Shown here in pieces: positions 24,293 to 33,176 of a stretch of 36,426 nt of DNA. Source of the stretch: Verrucomicrobiota bacterium (GTDB lineage: Bacteria; Verrucomicrobiota; Lentisphaeria; JABSQK01; JAJFLO01); assembly GCA_021772635.1 (NCBI GenBank), contig JAJFLP010000003.1, positions 1 through 36,426 of the forward strand, read 5' to 3'. Made by a program: the position numbers and the translations under genes. The notes beneath the pieces were generated by a model. The model ran no database searches and was not told where the DNA came from. It worked only from the letters and a program-made list of their open reading frames with translations. Numbering within the stretch: position 1 is the stretch's first letter; every line of letters starts with the position of its first letter.

Positions 24293-26512
24293 ATGAAAAA
24301 CTGGATAGTACTGGTGAGTCAAGGTAAGCGATTGAAATATTTTATAGGTAAAAACGCCTTGCTCCTTCTGGTGTGTTCGATTTCGTTTGTGCAGATATGT
24401 CTGCCATTCATGCAAGGGCGGGTCTACGCATCGTTTGATATTTTGGAAACGATGATTCCGACACGATTGTATTACTCCATTGCTCTTGAAAACGGTGAGA
24501 TCGGGCTTTGGAATCCGTTCCTTTTTCGAGGCTATGATCATATCGGTATCGCCGAGACCGGTAGTTATCACCCTGTGCATTACATCCTCTACCGTTTTCT
24601 GCCCGTTTATATTGCGATAGCATTTGAAATATTGATTAGTTTCCCACTTGCGTTTCTCGGGATGCTTTTACTATTGCGGTCCTGTTACCGGTTGTCGATT
24701 ACCGCGTCTCTCGCCGGTGCGGGCGTTTTTTCTCTGTCGTCGTTTTTTATGGCCCATTTCGGTCAAGCGCACATGGTATCGATTTACGCGCATTTGCCGT
24801 GGGTGATCTATGCGATCGAGCTGTGCTTTGGCGATCGCCGAAATCTGTTGGGGGCATCTTTTTTAGCGTTTTTATACGGCTCAATGCTCCTGCTTTGCCA
24901 CCCGCAAATGCCGTGGTTGGTATCATTCGCCTCCGCGGGAGTAATCCTATATCGACTCTGCAACATCAAATCAGCGGCACAACGAAATACAGGATTCGCT
25001 CTGACATGTGCTGGAATCGGGGCTGGAGTTTTGATCGGGATGATTCAATTGATCCCTATTATAACCGGCTTATCCCGGTCAGATCGAGGAGATCTATCGG
25101 CGCTGCAAAGAAATAACTTCTCCTTACACCCACTAAATTTGTTGCCGAATTTTTCGCCGGCTATTTTCGCTGATAAAACGATCGGAGACTGGATTTATTC
25201 TGCCGATAACTCGAGGATCTTTATCAATAGTATATCGGAGTTTTCAGCTTATTTTGGCGTGGCATTGCTGACATTGATATTTTCCGGGTTGGTCGTTTTC
25301 CATCGCGAAATTTTCAACAAAAGAAATCGTTTGCTTCTGTCAATTTTCGCTGGTGTTATGGTCCTGAGTTTTCTTCTGATGCTGGGCCGTTACGGATCCG
25401 TAAATAATCTTCTTTCCGATACTCCATTGATTTCGCAGATGAGATCACCTGATCGATATAAGATCGTAATTACCTTCTACTTAGCCGTTTTTTTTGCGGT
25501 AATAATGCATTTAATTGAAACGCGGCCCAGATCTCAACTCGCGCCTTTCCAGTATTTGCTTCTCTGTGTTCCCCTCGCCGCGACATCAGTGGTTTCGCTC
25601 GTCGCTTTTACAGCCCGAAATGTCAGTTTTCGAGGCGAACCGATAGTAGTCGGTAATGCCCCGGAACTCCTGATGGGGCCCATTTTATCCGCTGGTACCG
25701 TTTTCTTTTTCGTCTTAGCCGCAAGACACAAGGGTTGGGCGGTTGGTGCGCTCGCAGCACTTTGTGTGTTGGATCTTGCGATTTACGGAATTCCAATAGT
25801 CAAAAACGTCCCATATAAATCAGTTACGGAAATACAGGAGGCGAGAGCGAAGATGATCAGCCAGGATAAGACGTTTCGCCGCGTGGCGCTTGATAATAAG
25901 CCGCTTTGGGATGGGTACTATTTGGCTGAGGGCTATATGGGAATGACGCCGAGAAAGTATTTCGACTATTCGAAATACACGCATATCAAGTTGGCATCAA
26001 TTTCACATGCGTATGCCGACGACGACGAGGTTTATCCGTTTGAAAATCCCTTACCGCGGATTCGTCTCGTGCGGGAGTTACGTCAGGTGGATGATTCCTT
26101 GGAACACGCAGAGAGTATCGACTTGGAAACTACAGCACTATGTGAATTTGGGATCGGAACCGTCATCAACGGGCCACCGTTAGCGGAAAACGAGAAAACC
26201 GAGATCATTACCGACGGTTATGAACGTACCAAAATCAGAGTATCGGTGAAGTATACGCGTCTCTTGGTTATTTCGGATTACTGGACCCCAGACTGGCGAG
26301 CGACAATTGATGGTCGCGAAACGGATCTGTTGCCACTTTTCTCTGGAGCGATCAGAGGGATCATTGTTGAACCCGGCGATCACGTAGTGGAGTTGGTCTT
26401 CCGGCCCGGTTATCTACCGAAAGCGAGATTCTTGTGTTTCGCTGGACTGTCAATCAGTTCGCTTCTCCTAATCGCCGGGCTACTAAACGAACGCCGCTTC
26501 CGCCGCAAATAG
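24293..26512 (+). CDS. YfhO-like polytopic membrane protein
   Basis: 739 residues from the ATG at 24293; a GTG at 24227 would add 22 polar residues. ATG is preferred because it gives a short lead before the first helix, as in the paralogue at 30601. YfhO features: FDILETMIPTRLYYSIALEN and GEIGLWNPFLFRGYDHIG near the N-terminus, about twelve helices, HFGQAHMVSIYAHLPWVIYA, MRSPDRYKIV, and a C-terminal beta-domain with ISDYWTPDWRATIDGRETDL and GAIRGIIVEPGDHVVELVFR before a last helix. In Firmicutes YfhO-type proteins take part in glycosylating lipoteichoic acid; in Gram-negatives the role is a presumed GT-C-like lipid-linked sugar transfer. It lies 88 nt after the GT-C gene 22528-24204 on the same strand and may share its transcript. 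Confidence 0.85.
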   Translation: MKNWIVLVSQGKRLKYFIGKNALLLLVCSISFVQICLPFMQGRVYASFDILETMIPTRLYYSIALENGEIGLWNPFLFRGYDHIGIAETGSYHPVHYILYRFLPVYIAIAFEILISFPLAFLGMLLLLRSCYRLSITASLAGAGVFSLSSFFMAHFGQAHMVSIYAHLPWVIYAIELCFGDRRNLLGASFLAFLYGSMLLLCHPQMPWLVSFASAGVILYRLCNIKSAAQRNTGFALTCAGIGAGVLIGMIQLIPIITGLSRSDRGDLSALQRNNFSLHPLNLLPNFSPAIFADKTIGDWIYSADNSRIFINSISEFSAYFGVALLTLIFSGLVVFHREIFNKRNRLLLSIFAGVMVLSFLLMLGRYGSVNNLLSDTPLISQMRSPDRYKIVITFYLAVFFAVIMHLIETRPRSQLAPFQYLLLCVPLAATSVVSLVAFTARNVSFRGEPIVVGNAPELLMGPILSAGTVFFFVLAARHKGWAVGALAALCVLDLAIYGIPIVKNVPYKSVTEIQEARAKMISQDKTFRRVALDNKPLWDGYYLAEGYMGMTPRKYFDYSKYTHIKLASISHAYADDDEVYPFENPLPRIRLVRELRQVDDSLEHAESIDLETTALCEFGIGTVINGPPLAENEKTEIITDGYERTKIRVSVKYTRLLVISDYWTPDWRATIDGRETDLLPLFSGAIRGIIVEPGDHVVELVFRPGYLPKARFLCFAGLSISSLLLIAGLLNERRFRRK

Positions 26513-26595
26513 TTATTGCCACTTTTAGCGCGCTTAAGGCCCGCCCTTATCCGGAATTAAACCACCGTGATCGGGAATAACCGAACGTCAGTCAA

Positions 26596-28098
26596 TCAGT
26601 TCTTGGAAAAAAGAGAAGTTTTAGCAGTTTTTCCTGCCAGAAGATATAGCAGTGCGGATGCGATCAGCAGCAATTTGATTCCAAAAACGAATGACAAACA
26701 TTCCATCATACCGCCGATCATGGCACCGTATAGATTTGCGGCAAATGCTTGATTGCGATCATAGACTTTCGCAAACGAGTTCGCGAAGATGATACCCGAG
26801 AAAAGGAATGGCAGTGTGAGTATAACACCGGCCGAAAGTGCCTTGGCAAGTAGCGGCATCCCAGTGAATATCGTGAGCGGTAGAAAGTAATTGATACCAA
26901 GAGCAACAAAAAGACCGGCATAGTAGATCCAGATATTCCTTATCCGGATCTTACTGGTAATCAGATTTGCCAGGAGAATCATCAACAAAATACTTGATAT
27001 ACAAAAAGTATTCACTGTCCACGTTGCACCAAATAGCAAAATGAGTTTGCTGATATTTTGCACCTCGAGGAGAAGAAATCCTGCTCCCAGAAAAAAGAAA
27101 TGCCAATCAACCCGTGCCAGACCACCTGTCGCTTTTGATATGCCCATGTACAGCATGATCGCGAGTATCCCGTACACGACGAAATATAGGTTTGGAATTC
27201 TGCGCTTCGGCAGGTAGAGATATGGCCAGTCATCCGTAACTAAACTGTCGTTCTGCAACGATGCGTCAGCGAAACGCTTTTTATAATTATCAAGCAACGC
27301 CGCGAGCCTGGAATCGGATTCTACCTTTGCTGCGATCACCTCCTGATTCCCGACGACATGAATCGTTCCGCCCCAACCGCGTACGCCGCTTCTTACTTCG
27401 AAACCGATCGGCGCTTGGTCGAATGCTATGCGTAGGTTAGAAACCATGCTTCTGGCGATATGGTCATCTTTCACTTCGAAAATCAGGACCACTATTCCAT
27501 TTGGTTTTAATAAACTTCTAGCTTCCTTAAAGCTCTCAAGGGTATAGACATAGTTGTCGAGTCGAACATTAGAAAAACTTGAAGATAATGTGTGCGAATC
27601 CAGTAACCCGAAAATTATGAGATCGAATTTTTTCGATGTCTTCTTGAAGAACGACCGCGCGTCGTCGACGAAAATATCGACCTTGGGGTTCTGGTAAGGC
27701 TGCTCGGGGTGAAGGCGCCGGCCTAGATTAATGATTTCCGGATCGATTTCAACGGCGGTGACGCGTTTCGCACCATTGCGTAAGGCACCAGCGACGTCAT
27801 TCCCTGCACCGGCACCAACGATCAGAACATCATCACGGTAATCGGTAAATCGGAAAGCAACATTATAATGGTCGTACGGCACGTCGTCGGGTGAAAAAAA
27901 TGCAGGGAAACGACGTTGGAAGTCTCGCGTGTAATTCGTCATGAGCATATAGCCGACGGAGTTGACGAAGATGGTGTAACCAAATTGGATCCGATCCTCA
28001 CCCATTTGGAATGTGGCCGGCTCAGCGCGTAATTTTTGGTAAGGCGACCACGTCGTGAAGCTCTCGTTGGTGTCTTTGTCAGTTACTAATGGCAACAC
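26596..28098 (-). CDS. C-terminal part of membrane spermidine-synthase-like methyltransferase (frameshifted)
   Basis: 500 residues downstream of a frameshift. The first half is a class I SAM-dependent domain with motif I VLIVGAGAGNDVAGALRNGA (about residues 91-110), acidic AVEIDPE, VDIFVDDARSFF and FDLIIFGLLDSHTLSSSFS, as in spermidine-synthase-like enzymes fused to membrane helices. The second half has about six helices ending FAANLYGAMIGGMMECLSFV, a family hallmark. The TTG at 28098 is only where this frame first offers a start; the same frame continues upstream with QQFLALLSLIIVLPLVTD, a helix that belongs to the protein. The partner fragment is 28079-28519. Restored, the protein would be about 640 residues. 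Substrate unknown; relatives often sit near surface-glycan genes. Convergent with the YfhO-like gene, 83 nt apart. Confidence 0.85.
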   Translation of the reverse strand: MLPLVTDKDTNESFTTWSPYQKLRAEPATFQMGEDRIQFGYTIFVNSVGYMLMTNYTRDFQRRFPAFFSPDDVPYDHYNVAFRFTDYRDDVLIVGAGAGNDVAGALRNGAKRVTAVEIDPEIINLGRRLHPEQPYQNPKVDIFVDDARSFFKKTSKKFDLIIFGLLDSHTLSSSFSNVRLDNYVYTLESFKEARSLLKPNGIVVLIFEVKDDHIARSMVSNLRIAFDQAPIGFEVRSGVRGWGGTIHVVGNQEVIAAKVESDSRLAALLDNYKKRFADASLQNDSLVTDDWPYLYLPKRRIPNLYFVVYGILAIMLYMGISKATGGLARVDWHFFFLGAGFLLLEVQNISKLILLFGATWTVNTFCISSILLMILLANLITSKIRIRNIWIYYAGLFVALGINYFLPLTIFTGMPLLAKALSAGVILTLPFLFSGIIFANSFAKVYDRNQAFAANLYGAMIGGMMECLSFVFGIKLLLIASALLYLLAGKTAKTSLFSKN

Positions 28099-28519
28099 GA
28101 TTATTAGCGAGAGTAGTGCTAGAAATTGTTGCAGGCGGTCGGTACCAGATTGAAAAATCTGTCGCGAGACTCAACTTCGCCGATAAAGACTTTAATTCAA
28201 AGCCGGGGACGTATTGCCCTAATTCAACCCACGCGACCAATGCGATCATCGTAATGAACGACAGGATAGGATAAATGTTTCGCTTTGCGAGGGCGCATCC
28301 CAGCCCTATGCCGAAGAAGCAAAAGAGAAGGACGAGGTTATGGAAATAGGAGAATATCCGAACCTCTGCGGATAACCACCTGATCATCATGACTTCCCAG
28401 AAAAGGATCGCAAAACTGATAAGCAAGATTTTTAGCGTCGGACCGAATCTGCGATCGCTATCAGTATTAGTTGTAGAAATCAAAATTGTAGTATCCTCCT
28501 GCTTATGATTATAATCCAA
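28079..28519 (-). CDS. N-terminal membrane part of the frameshifted methyltransferase
   Basis: 146 residues. The first 120 or so belong to the same protein as the next gene: a cytoplasmic lead, then ILLISFAILFWEVMMIRWLS (about residues 31-50), LVLLFCFFGIGLGCALAKRN and a third helix, the usual start of the membrane spermidine-synthase-like family. After the run of five T on the coding strand (plus-strand A5 at 28153-28157) the reading frame is lost and about 25 unrelated residues precede a stop. Dropping one T gives LSLATDFQSGTDRLQQFLAL and runs straight into the helix of the downstream frame. This is a recent mutation, a sequencing error in a homopolymer, or less likely a slippage site. Confidence 0.82.
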   Translation of the reverse strand: MDYNHKQEDTTILISTTNTDSDRRFGPTLKILLISFAILFWEVMMIRWLSAEVRIFSYFHNLVLLFCFFGIGLGCALAKRNIYPILSFITMIALVAWVELGQYVPGFELKSLSAKLSLATDFSIWYRPPATISSTTLANNRVAISN

Positions 28520-28566
28520 TCGAATCTGCTATGTATACCCATGGTCATTGGGTTTTCGACCACGCG

Positions 28567-28584
28567 TTCTGCTGGCCAGCAGAA
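28567..28584. repeat. 18-bp perfect palindrome TTCTGCTGGCCAGCAGAA
   Basis: Fully self-complementary, inside M5 copy 2. It matches 18504-18521 except at the two centre bases. Confidence 0.85.
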
Positions 28585-28647
28585 TGCCGGTTAAAAAATA
28601 TCGTCCGGAAATTCTTGCCTGATAAATTCGAAGCTATCCAAAAATTG

Positions 28648-28661
28648 TACTGCCTGCAGTA
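28648..28661. repeat. Palindrome TACTGC-CT-GCAGTA
   Basis: The right end of M5 copy 2, with 6-bp arms. It is identical to 15319-15332 except for its centre. Confidence 0.8.
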
Positions 28662-28714
28662 TAGCAGCAGCATGAAAGGTACTACAAGATCTCAATTATT
28701 CGATCGCTTCGGGT

Positions 28715-30550
28715 TCATTGTCTCCGGTACAGCGAAATTCCGAAATTATCGGGATGGTGGGGCGTTAGGTTAAATGTTTTGAATTTCTTGTAGTCCGCAT
28801 CGATCCAGGCTATGATTTTCTGGCCATACTCGGGGTCGCCGAACAGCCCTCGTCCGTGATCTCGCATATTGATGTTGAGGATCGCGACGAAATCTGGTTG
28901 ATTGGACTGCATTTTATCTAGAATCATTGCTTCGCCCCCGTATGCCGCCATTTCCCATGGGGTCAAAAGATAGTACGGCGTTGGATTCGTTCGCCGCAAT
29001 AGGTAGTTCATCGTGATGCCTTCTGGAAGCACCATCAAGGTTGCGGTTCCAGGCATTGTCGCTTCCAGCTCTTTCATTGCTTCGCCTACAAGAAATCCTC
29101 TTATGTCAACCTCCGGACGGTACGTAAAGATCTGATCGCCCGGTTTCCCGAGCGCAAGTTCCTTATCAGTGTAGAAGCTATCTGCCTTGCCAAGAAAAAC
29201 TGTGATCGCACTGAAAGTTAACCCGGTCATAACCGCTCGAAATATTTGCCCTCCTTTATGTCGGCGCCTCAGAAGGGTGGGTATGATAGAGATCACGAGG
29301 GCGACGAGTAGAAGTGTCCCGGGCATTGCCAGAACGTACCCGTAGTGATCGAAGCGCGGCCTAAGGAGCATCTTGAGTAGAAGCACGAACGACATCGACG
29401 ACCAAAGTGTGAGTAAATAATAACGTTTGAGTAAGACATCGTCGTCCCGGTTCGCTATACATCGCGAGAGAAAATAAAAGAAACTGAGAGCACAAACAGC
29501 CGGAAGCGACCTAGCCGTCAGGGACCAATCGTCGTAACTCAACGCCTTTATGCCTATGAGCGTCATGATGACCGTTATCCCGACTACTGCAAAGCGACTC
29601 TCTCGAAACCTCTGACCCGCAATCCTATCGGTCGCTGCGGCAAAACCAACCGCGATACCGAGATAAAACAGCGATCTCGTCATGAGGAACAAATTGTGGG
29701 GGATATCGTCGAGGCCTAGATTCACGATATAAAATTTGTAGTCGATGGTCACCTTATCGGTTACCGTCAGTACCGCATTTGTCGTCAATGCGCGCATCGA
29801 GTCAATGAATGGCATATGCTGCCAAAGCAGTAACAGAAATCCAATGAGCGCGATGAAACCGCCGGCGATGAACATGAATGCCAGCTCGATGCGATTACGT
29901 TGATGTATCTTTCGGGATTGGACTAAAATGACTGCTGCAGTGAGGCAGATAGTGGTAGACGCTACGAAAAATTCGGACTTAGTCAGGAACGTCAGGGCGG
30001 TAAGTGTTCCTGCGCTAAAGATCATCCATCGCCCTGCGGAGTCTGCGTAGCGAACGAGAGATGTTACTAAAAGGAGGCAGAACAGGAGGCCGTGAGTTGT
30101 CTCATGTCGGTACGGACAGATGTAATTGTAGTTGCCAACACCAACATACTGGGAAAACGCGAACACGGTCAGAAAAACCACGCCTATTATAATCGTATTC
30201 GCGTAATCACAGATTCTTGCGAACAGCACGTAAATCAAGAGAGTGATAATCGCCAGGATTGCTAGGTTAGCGACGATAAGAGTGTCTAGAGATACACCAA
30301 ATATGCTGAATAAAAGGGCGTTAAAGTACTGAGACACTGGCCCCATGGAAAACATCATATCCTTATACAGTACCTTACCCAACGTTATCTGCCATGGGAT
30401 ATACAGTTCGTGCCCGAAATCCACCAGGATATCCGGCCATTTGCGCCAACTCCAAGCGGTTAGCGCCGAGGCCACCGATACTAAAATGCTAATTGCTAAC
30501 AGATTCCGCGTTGTCCTCGATATTTTGAATGCTTGATTGTTAGGGGACAT
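28715..30550 (-). CDS. GT-C-like polytopic membrane protein (putative glycosyltransferase)
   Basis: 611 residues with about twelve helices. The first periplasmic loop reads WPDILVDFGHELYIPWQITL followed by GKVLYKDMMFSMGPVSQYFN (residues 38-77). The pattern D-x-G-x-E-x-Y-x-P-x-x-I-x-x-G-x-x-LY-x-D with a later GP-x-x-Y is that of the ArnT/PMT-like family, with D44 and E48 as likely catalytic acids. ALTFLTKSEFFVASTTICLT is the expected turn with Lys. The last 120 residues form a soluble domain with GEAMKELEATMPGTATLMVL and a Pro-rich end, perhaps reading acceptor or donor. Its stop is 52 nt from M5 copy 2, and it lies on the same strand as the frameshifted gene, 195 nt upstream of it. Confidence 0.83.
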   Translation of the reverse strand: MSPNNQAFKISRTTRNLLAISILVSVASALTAWSWRKWPDILVDFGHELYIPWQITLGKVLYKDMMFSMGPVSQYFNALLFSIFGVSLDTLIVANLAILAIITLLIYVLFARICDYANTIIIGVVFLTVFAFSQYVGVGNYNYICPYRHETTHGLLFCLLLVTSLVRYADSAGRWMIFSAGTLTALTFLTKSEFFVASTTICLTAAVILVQSRKIHQRNRIELAFMFIAGGFIALIGFLLLLWQHMPFIDSMRALTTNAVLTVTDKVTIDYKFYIVNLGLDDIPHNLFLMTRSLFYLGIAVGFAAATDRIAGQRFRESRFAVVGITVIMTLIGIKALSYDDWSLTARSLPAVCALSFFYFLSRCIANRDDDVLLKRYYLLTLWSSMSFVLLLKMLLRPRFDHYGYVLAMPGTLLLVALVISIIPTLLRRRHKGGQIFRAVMTGLTFSAITVFLGKADSFYTDKELALGKPGDQIFTYRPEVDIRGFLVGEAMKELEATMPGTATLMVLPEGITMNYLLRRTNPTPYYLLTPWEMAAYGGEAMILDKMQSNQPDFVAILNINMRDHGRGLFGDPEYGQKIIAWIDADYKKFKTFNLTPHHPDNFGISLYRRQ

Positions 30551-30600
30551 AATTCTTTATCTCGTCGGTGACCTTTGAATTCAGGTGAATTTTAATCCCA

Positions 30601-32802
30601 CTATATGGGTTCAATCACAGCCTTGCGCGTTCGGCCGAGTCGTAATTCGATGCTGCAAACGAGCAGCGCCCAAATCGCTATCCCGGTGCACGAAACTATT
30701 TTTCCTAGTCGCAGACTTTGCGGGTCGAACTTGAGTATGATTTCCCGAGCGCCGTTATCCACAACACACCCCAGATACTCGCCGAATACTCGTATGACTT
30801 CCGTTGATCCGCTATCCGTAATCGCCCGCCAGCCTTCGTGATACCGCTCGTTCAGTACAAGTAATTGCCGGGACCTGCAATCCGTAAGCAACTTAATATG
30901 TCCAGGTCTGTCGGACAGAATTGTAACAATGCCCGACGGTCCGGCCGGCAGGTCGAGCTGCGTATCAACCAAAGCGACCTGATTAATATCGATAGCTTCG
31001 AGCTCGACGTCATAATCACTCGGAACCCGTGTCTCTGTAAGCAAGCTTGCCCGAGCTAAACCGCGAAGTCGTGCCAGGCTTGTACGACTCACTCGGCGTT
31101 CCGGATATAGGCCGGCATAGCCGAACACCAGTTTTAGATCGTATACAATCAATTCATTAATACGACTGTACAGCGGGTATTCGTTTTTCCGTTTACTGAC
31201 GTCGTATTCCAGAATACTCTGGTAGTCGATCACGGATTTATTATGCAGATACGTAATCGCGTAGCAAGATTGATCGATCAATGCCAGGAGTACCAGTATT
31301 GCAAAATATAGACGTTTCCCCTTCACTGATAATGCTATACAAACGAATATAAGAGACGAAATAAGCGGACCGTACCAAATGGCTAGGAGGGAAGGCGAAA
31401 TCGTCTGGGACGATAGCCGATAATCGGTAACTATCATAACGGTTGCCGCGAGTGCGGTTAACGCACTGATTCCCGGGATACATGCAAGAAGCCTGAAATG
31501 TCCATCGTTTTTCGTTTGACCACGTTCGGTCGCCCGATGTAAGTCCGTTAGGAAGATAGCGATGAGAATCGCTGAAGCGAAATGATATAGGACGATGTGG
31601 CGTACCGGCATACGAAACACATTCAAATACGGCACGCTGATAAGAATTTTATGGAGTGCGGTATTTTCGCCGAGGCTCAATAGCATTCCTACGACGCCAA
31701 GCACTATCGCCCCGCCAGCAAGACGTTTCAATTGACCGAGTGATCGCCAATTGGCGCATATCCAAAGGATGGCGAATATTCCTATAATTCCATTATAAAT
31801 GCTGAACTCATGAGTTGTAAATCCAACCTGTCGATCCTGGAATAAGTACGGACTCCACAGTTGTACGATATTGATCGGACTTAACGATCCGGATCCGGCG
31901 AATTCAGCGGATGCGGCAGTCGACAGCGTGTAGTTCTTTCGAGTGGAGTTCATTAGTCCATCGGCAGTTGGAAGTAGTTGAACCGCGCCGATTAGGCAAC
32001 CGGTAATTTTCGCCGCGATTACCAGGCCCAGGCGTTGAGTCCCGCCAGCGGGATTCAGTGCCAGCGACCTTCCGTTAATCGGGGCCCAACTATCGATTCG
32101 ATGTCTCGCGAGGGTTTCGCCAGGGAGTTCGATTTTACCTCGACAAGTCATTAATAACGTTATATAAAAGAACTCTGTCATCAATGAGAGGTATACACTC
32201 TGGGGATGTCCGTGTAGGAGCTGTGACGCTGTTAACGCTGTCAACGCTGTCCAATACGCGGACCGAGCCGCTTTCTCGCGCATGATCAAGTCTATTGACA
32301 GGAGAATCCAGGGGATGTGGGAAATGACCGCGACCGCATTGATATGCATCAGGTGAAGGAGGTTAAAACCGCAGAAGGAAAACGTAAACGCTCCGAATAA
32401 GGCCGGCGAAAGTGTGAAGCCCCATCTTTTGAGAAAAAAAAATGTACCCGCGAACGCGAAGATGTAATTCAGGCAAAATTCGATGTTAAATGCAGTCGTG
32501 AACTGAAAACACCTATAAAGGAACAGGTGAAGCGGGTGATACATACCAACTTGCCCGTCGGCATGCAGGTAGTATCCATTGAAAATGTTTGGGCACCAAA
32601 CAAACAATTGATCGCTGGACAAGCACTTTGCGTAGAAATAGCGCAGCGGCAGATGGTAGTCTCTAAAGTCATCGAAGTAGTACGACTGTCCCTGAAGTGC
32701 AGGAAGAAATAAGGCGATGCAACTTAGTGCTGTAAATATTACGACTAGTCTAAGAATTAGACTATCTAGATTTTTATCTTGTTTGCTCGCGTTTGTCGAC
32801 AT
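30601..32802 (-). CDS. YfhO-like polytopic membrane protein, paralogue of 24293-26512
   Basis: 733 residues. Matching features: LPALQGQSYYFDDFRDYHLP and VWCPNIFNGYYLHADGQVGM near the N-terminus, HLMHINAVAVISHIPWILLS, IGAVQLLPTADGLMNSTRKN, RMPVRHIVLYHFASAILIAI, and the C-terminal beta-domain LLVLNERYHEGWRAITDSGS with GEYLGCVVDNGAREIILKFD before the last helix. Compared with the other copy it has an extra loop of about 30 residues (around HRIDSWAPINGRSLALNPAG) that overlaps a palindrome at 32040-32053. Role presumed to be transfer or flipping of a lipid-linked sugar. It is the first of three same-strand genes (30601, 28715, 28519/26596), separated from the next by 50 nt, so the two upstream genes probably form a transcript. 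Start ATG at 32802. Confidence 0.85.
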   Translation of the reverse strand: MSTNASKQDKNLDSLILRLVVIFTALSCIALFLPALQGQSYYFDDFRDYHLPLRYFYAKCLSSDQLFVWCPNIFNGYYLHADGQVGMYHPLHLFLYRCFQFTTAFNIEFCLNYIFAFAGTFFFLKRWGFTLSPALFGAFTFSFCGFNLLHLMHINAVAVISHIPWILLSIDLIMREKAARSAYWTALTALTASQLLHGHPQSVYLSLMTEFFYITLLMTCRGKIELPGETLARHRIDSWAPINGRSLALNPAGGTQRLGLVIAAKITGCLIGAVQLLPTADGLMNSTRKNYTLSTAASAEFAGSGSLSPINIVQLWSPYLFQDRQVGFTTHEFSIYNGIIGIFAILWICANWRSLGQLKRLAGGAIVLGVVGMLLSLGENTALHKILISVPYLNVFRMPVRHIVLYHFASAILIAIFLTDLHRATERGQTKNDGHFRLLACIPGISALTALAATVMIVTDYRLSSQTISPSLLAIWYGPLISSLIFVCIALSVKGKRLYFAILVLLALIDQSCYAITYLHNKSVIDYQSILEYDVSKRKNEYPLYSRINELIVYDLKLVFGYAGLYPERRVSRTSLARLRGLARASLLTETRVPSDYDVELEAIDINQVALVDTQLDLPAGPSGIVTILSDRPGHIKLLTDCRSRQLLVLNERYHEGWRAITDSGSTEVIRVFGEYLGCVVDNGAREIILKFDPQSLRLGKIVSCTGIAIWALLVCSIELRLGRTRKAVIEPI
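32040..32053. repeat. Palindrome TCCCGC-CA-GCGGGA inside a coding sequence
   Basis: 6-bp perfect arms and a 2-nt centre, the same layout as the intergenic palindromes, here within the extra loop of the YfhO-like gene (encoding the NPAGGTQ part). Confidence 0.6.
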
Positions 32803-33176
32803 CGAATTACAGGTCCAAGTGTAGTATCTTGTTGGTTGATTGTGTCATAAGAAATTCATTCGATGGAGCACGACGACCAAACTTTTGTAACTTATTCGCC
32901 TTTGATCTCATGTACCACCAAGCTTCATCAATCGGAATTCACCAAGAACCGCCGTACTGTTAGTGACAGTGGTACGGCAGTTGTATTCGAGTCATGGACC
33001 ACTCGCTCTTTTATCCAGCAGGAACGATGTTGGTTTAAAATCGTCTGGAATCTCTTAGGTGATTAACCTTAGGTCGTTTCCCGGCGTGAGCGGCGTCTTC
33101 CCGCACCATTGGGATCCATGCTTATACGGGACGGCTACTCAGACCCAAAATTGGAATGCTTGAAGTCTAAATCGAA
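32803..33176. other. Divergent intergenic region
   Basis: 374 nt between oppositely oriented starts, so it must hold promoters for both. A hairpin with GCCGTAC/GTACGGC arms lies at 32951-32978. Bases 33114-33132 (ATCCATGCTTATACGGGAC) resemble 34615-34633. I see no clear -35/-10 pair and no gene. Confidence 0.55.
32951..32978. promoter_or_regulatory. Hairpin with GCCGTAC/GTACGGC arms in divergent region
   Basis: 7-bp perfect outer arms with an inner CTGT/ACAG partial pairing. It is located between two divergent genes, where it could be an operator or leader hairpin. Function is inference. Confidence 0.35.

Larger units (their letters stand above)
28540..28661 (+). repeat. Dispersed module M5, copy 2
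   Basis: It shares with 15213-15332 the run TTTTCGAC, then GCCGGTTAAAAAATATCGT, GGAAATTCTTGCCTGATAAA and the end palindrome TACTGCCTGCAGTA. Where copy 1 has CCCAGGTGGC, this copy has the 18-bp palindrome TTCTGCTGGCCAGCAGAA, as though a palindrome slot had been exchanged. Confidence 0.82.
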
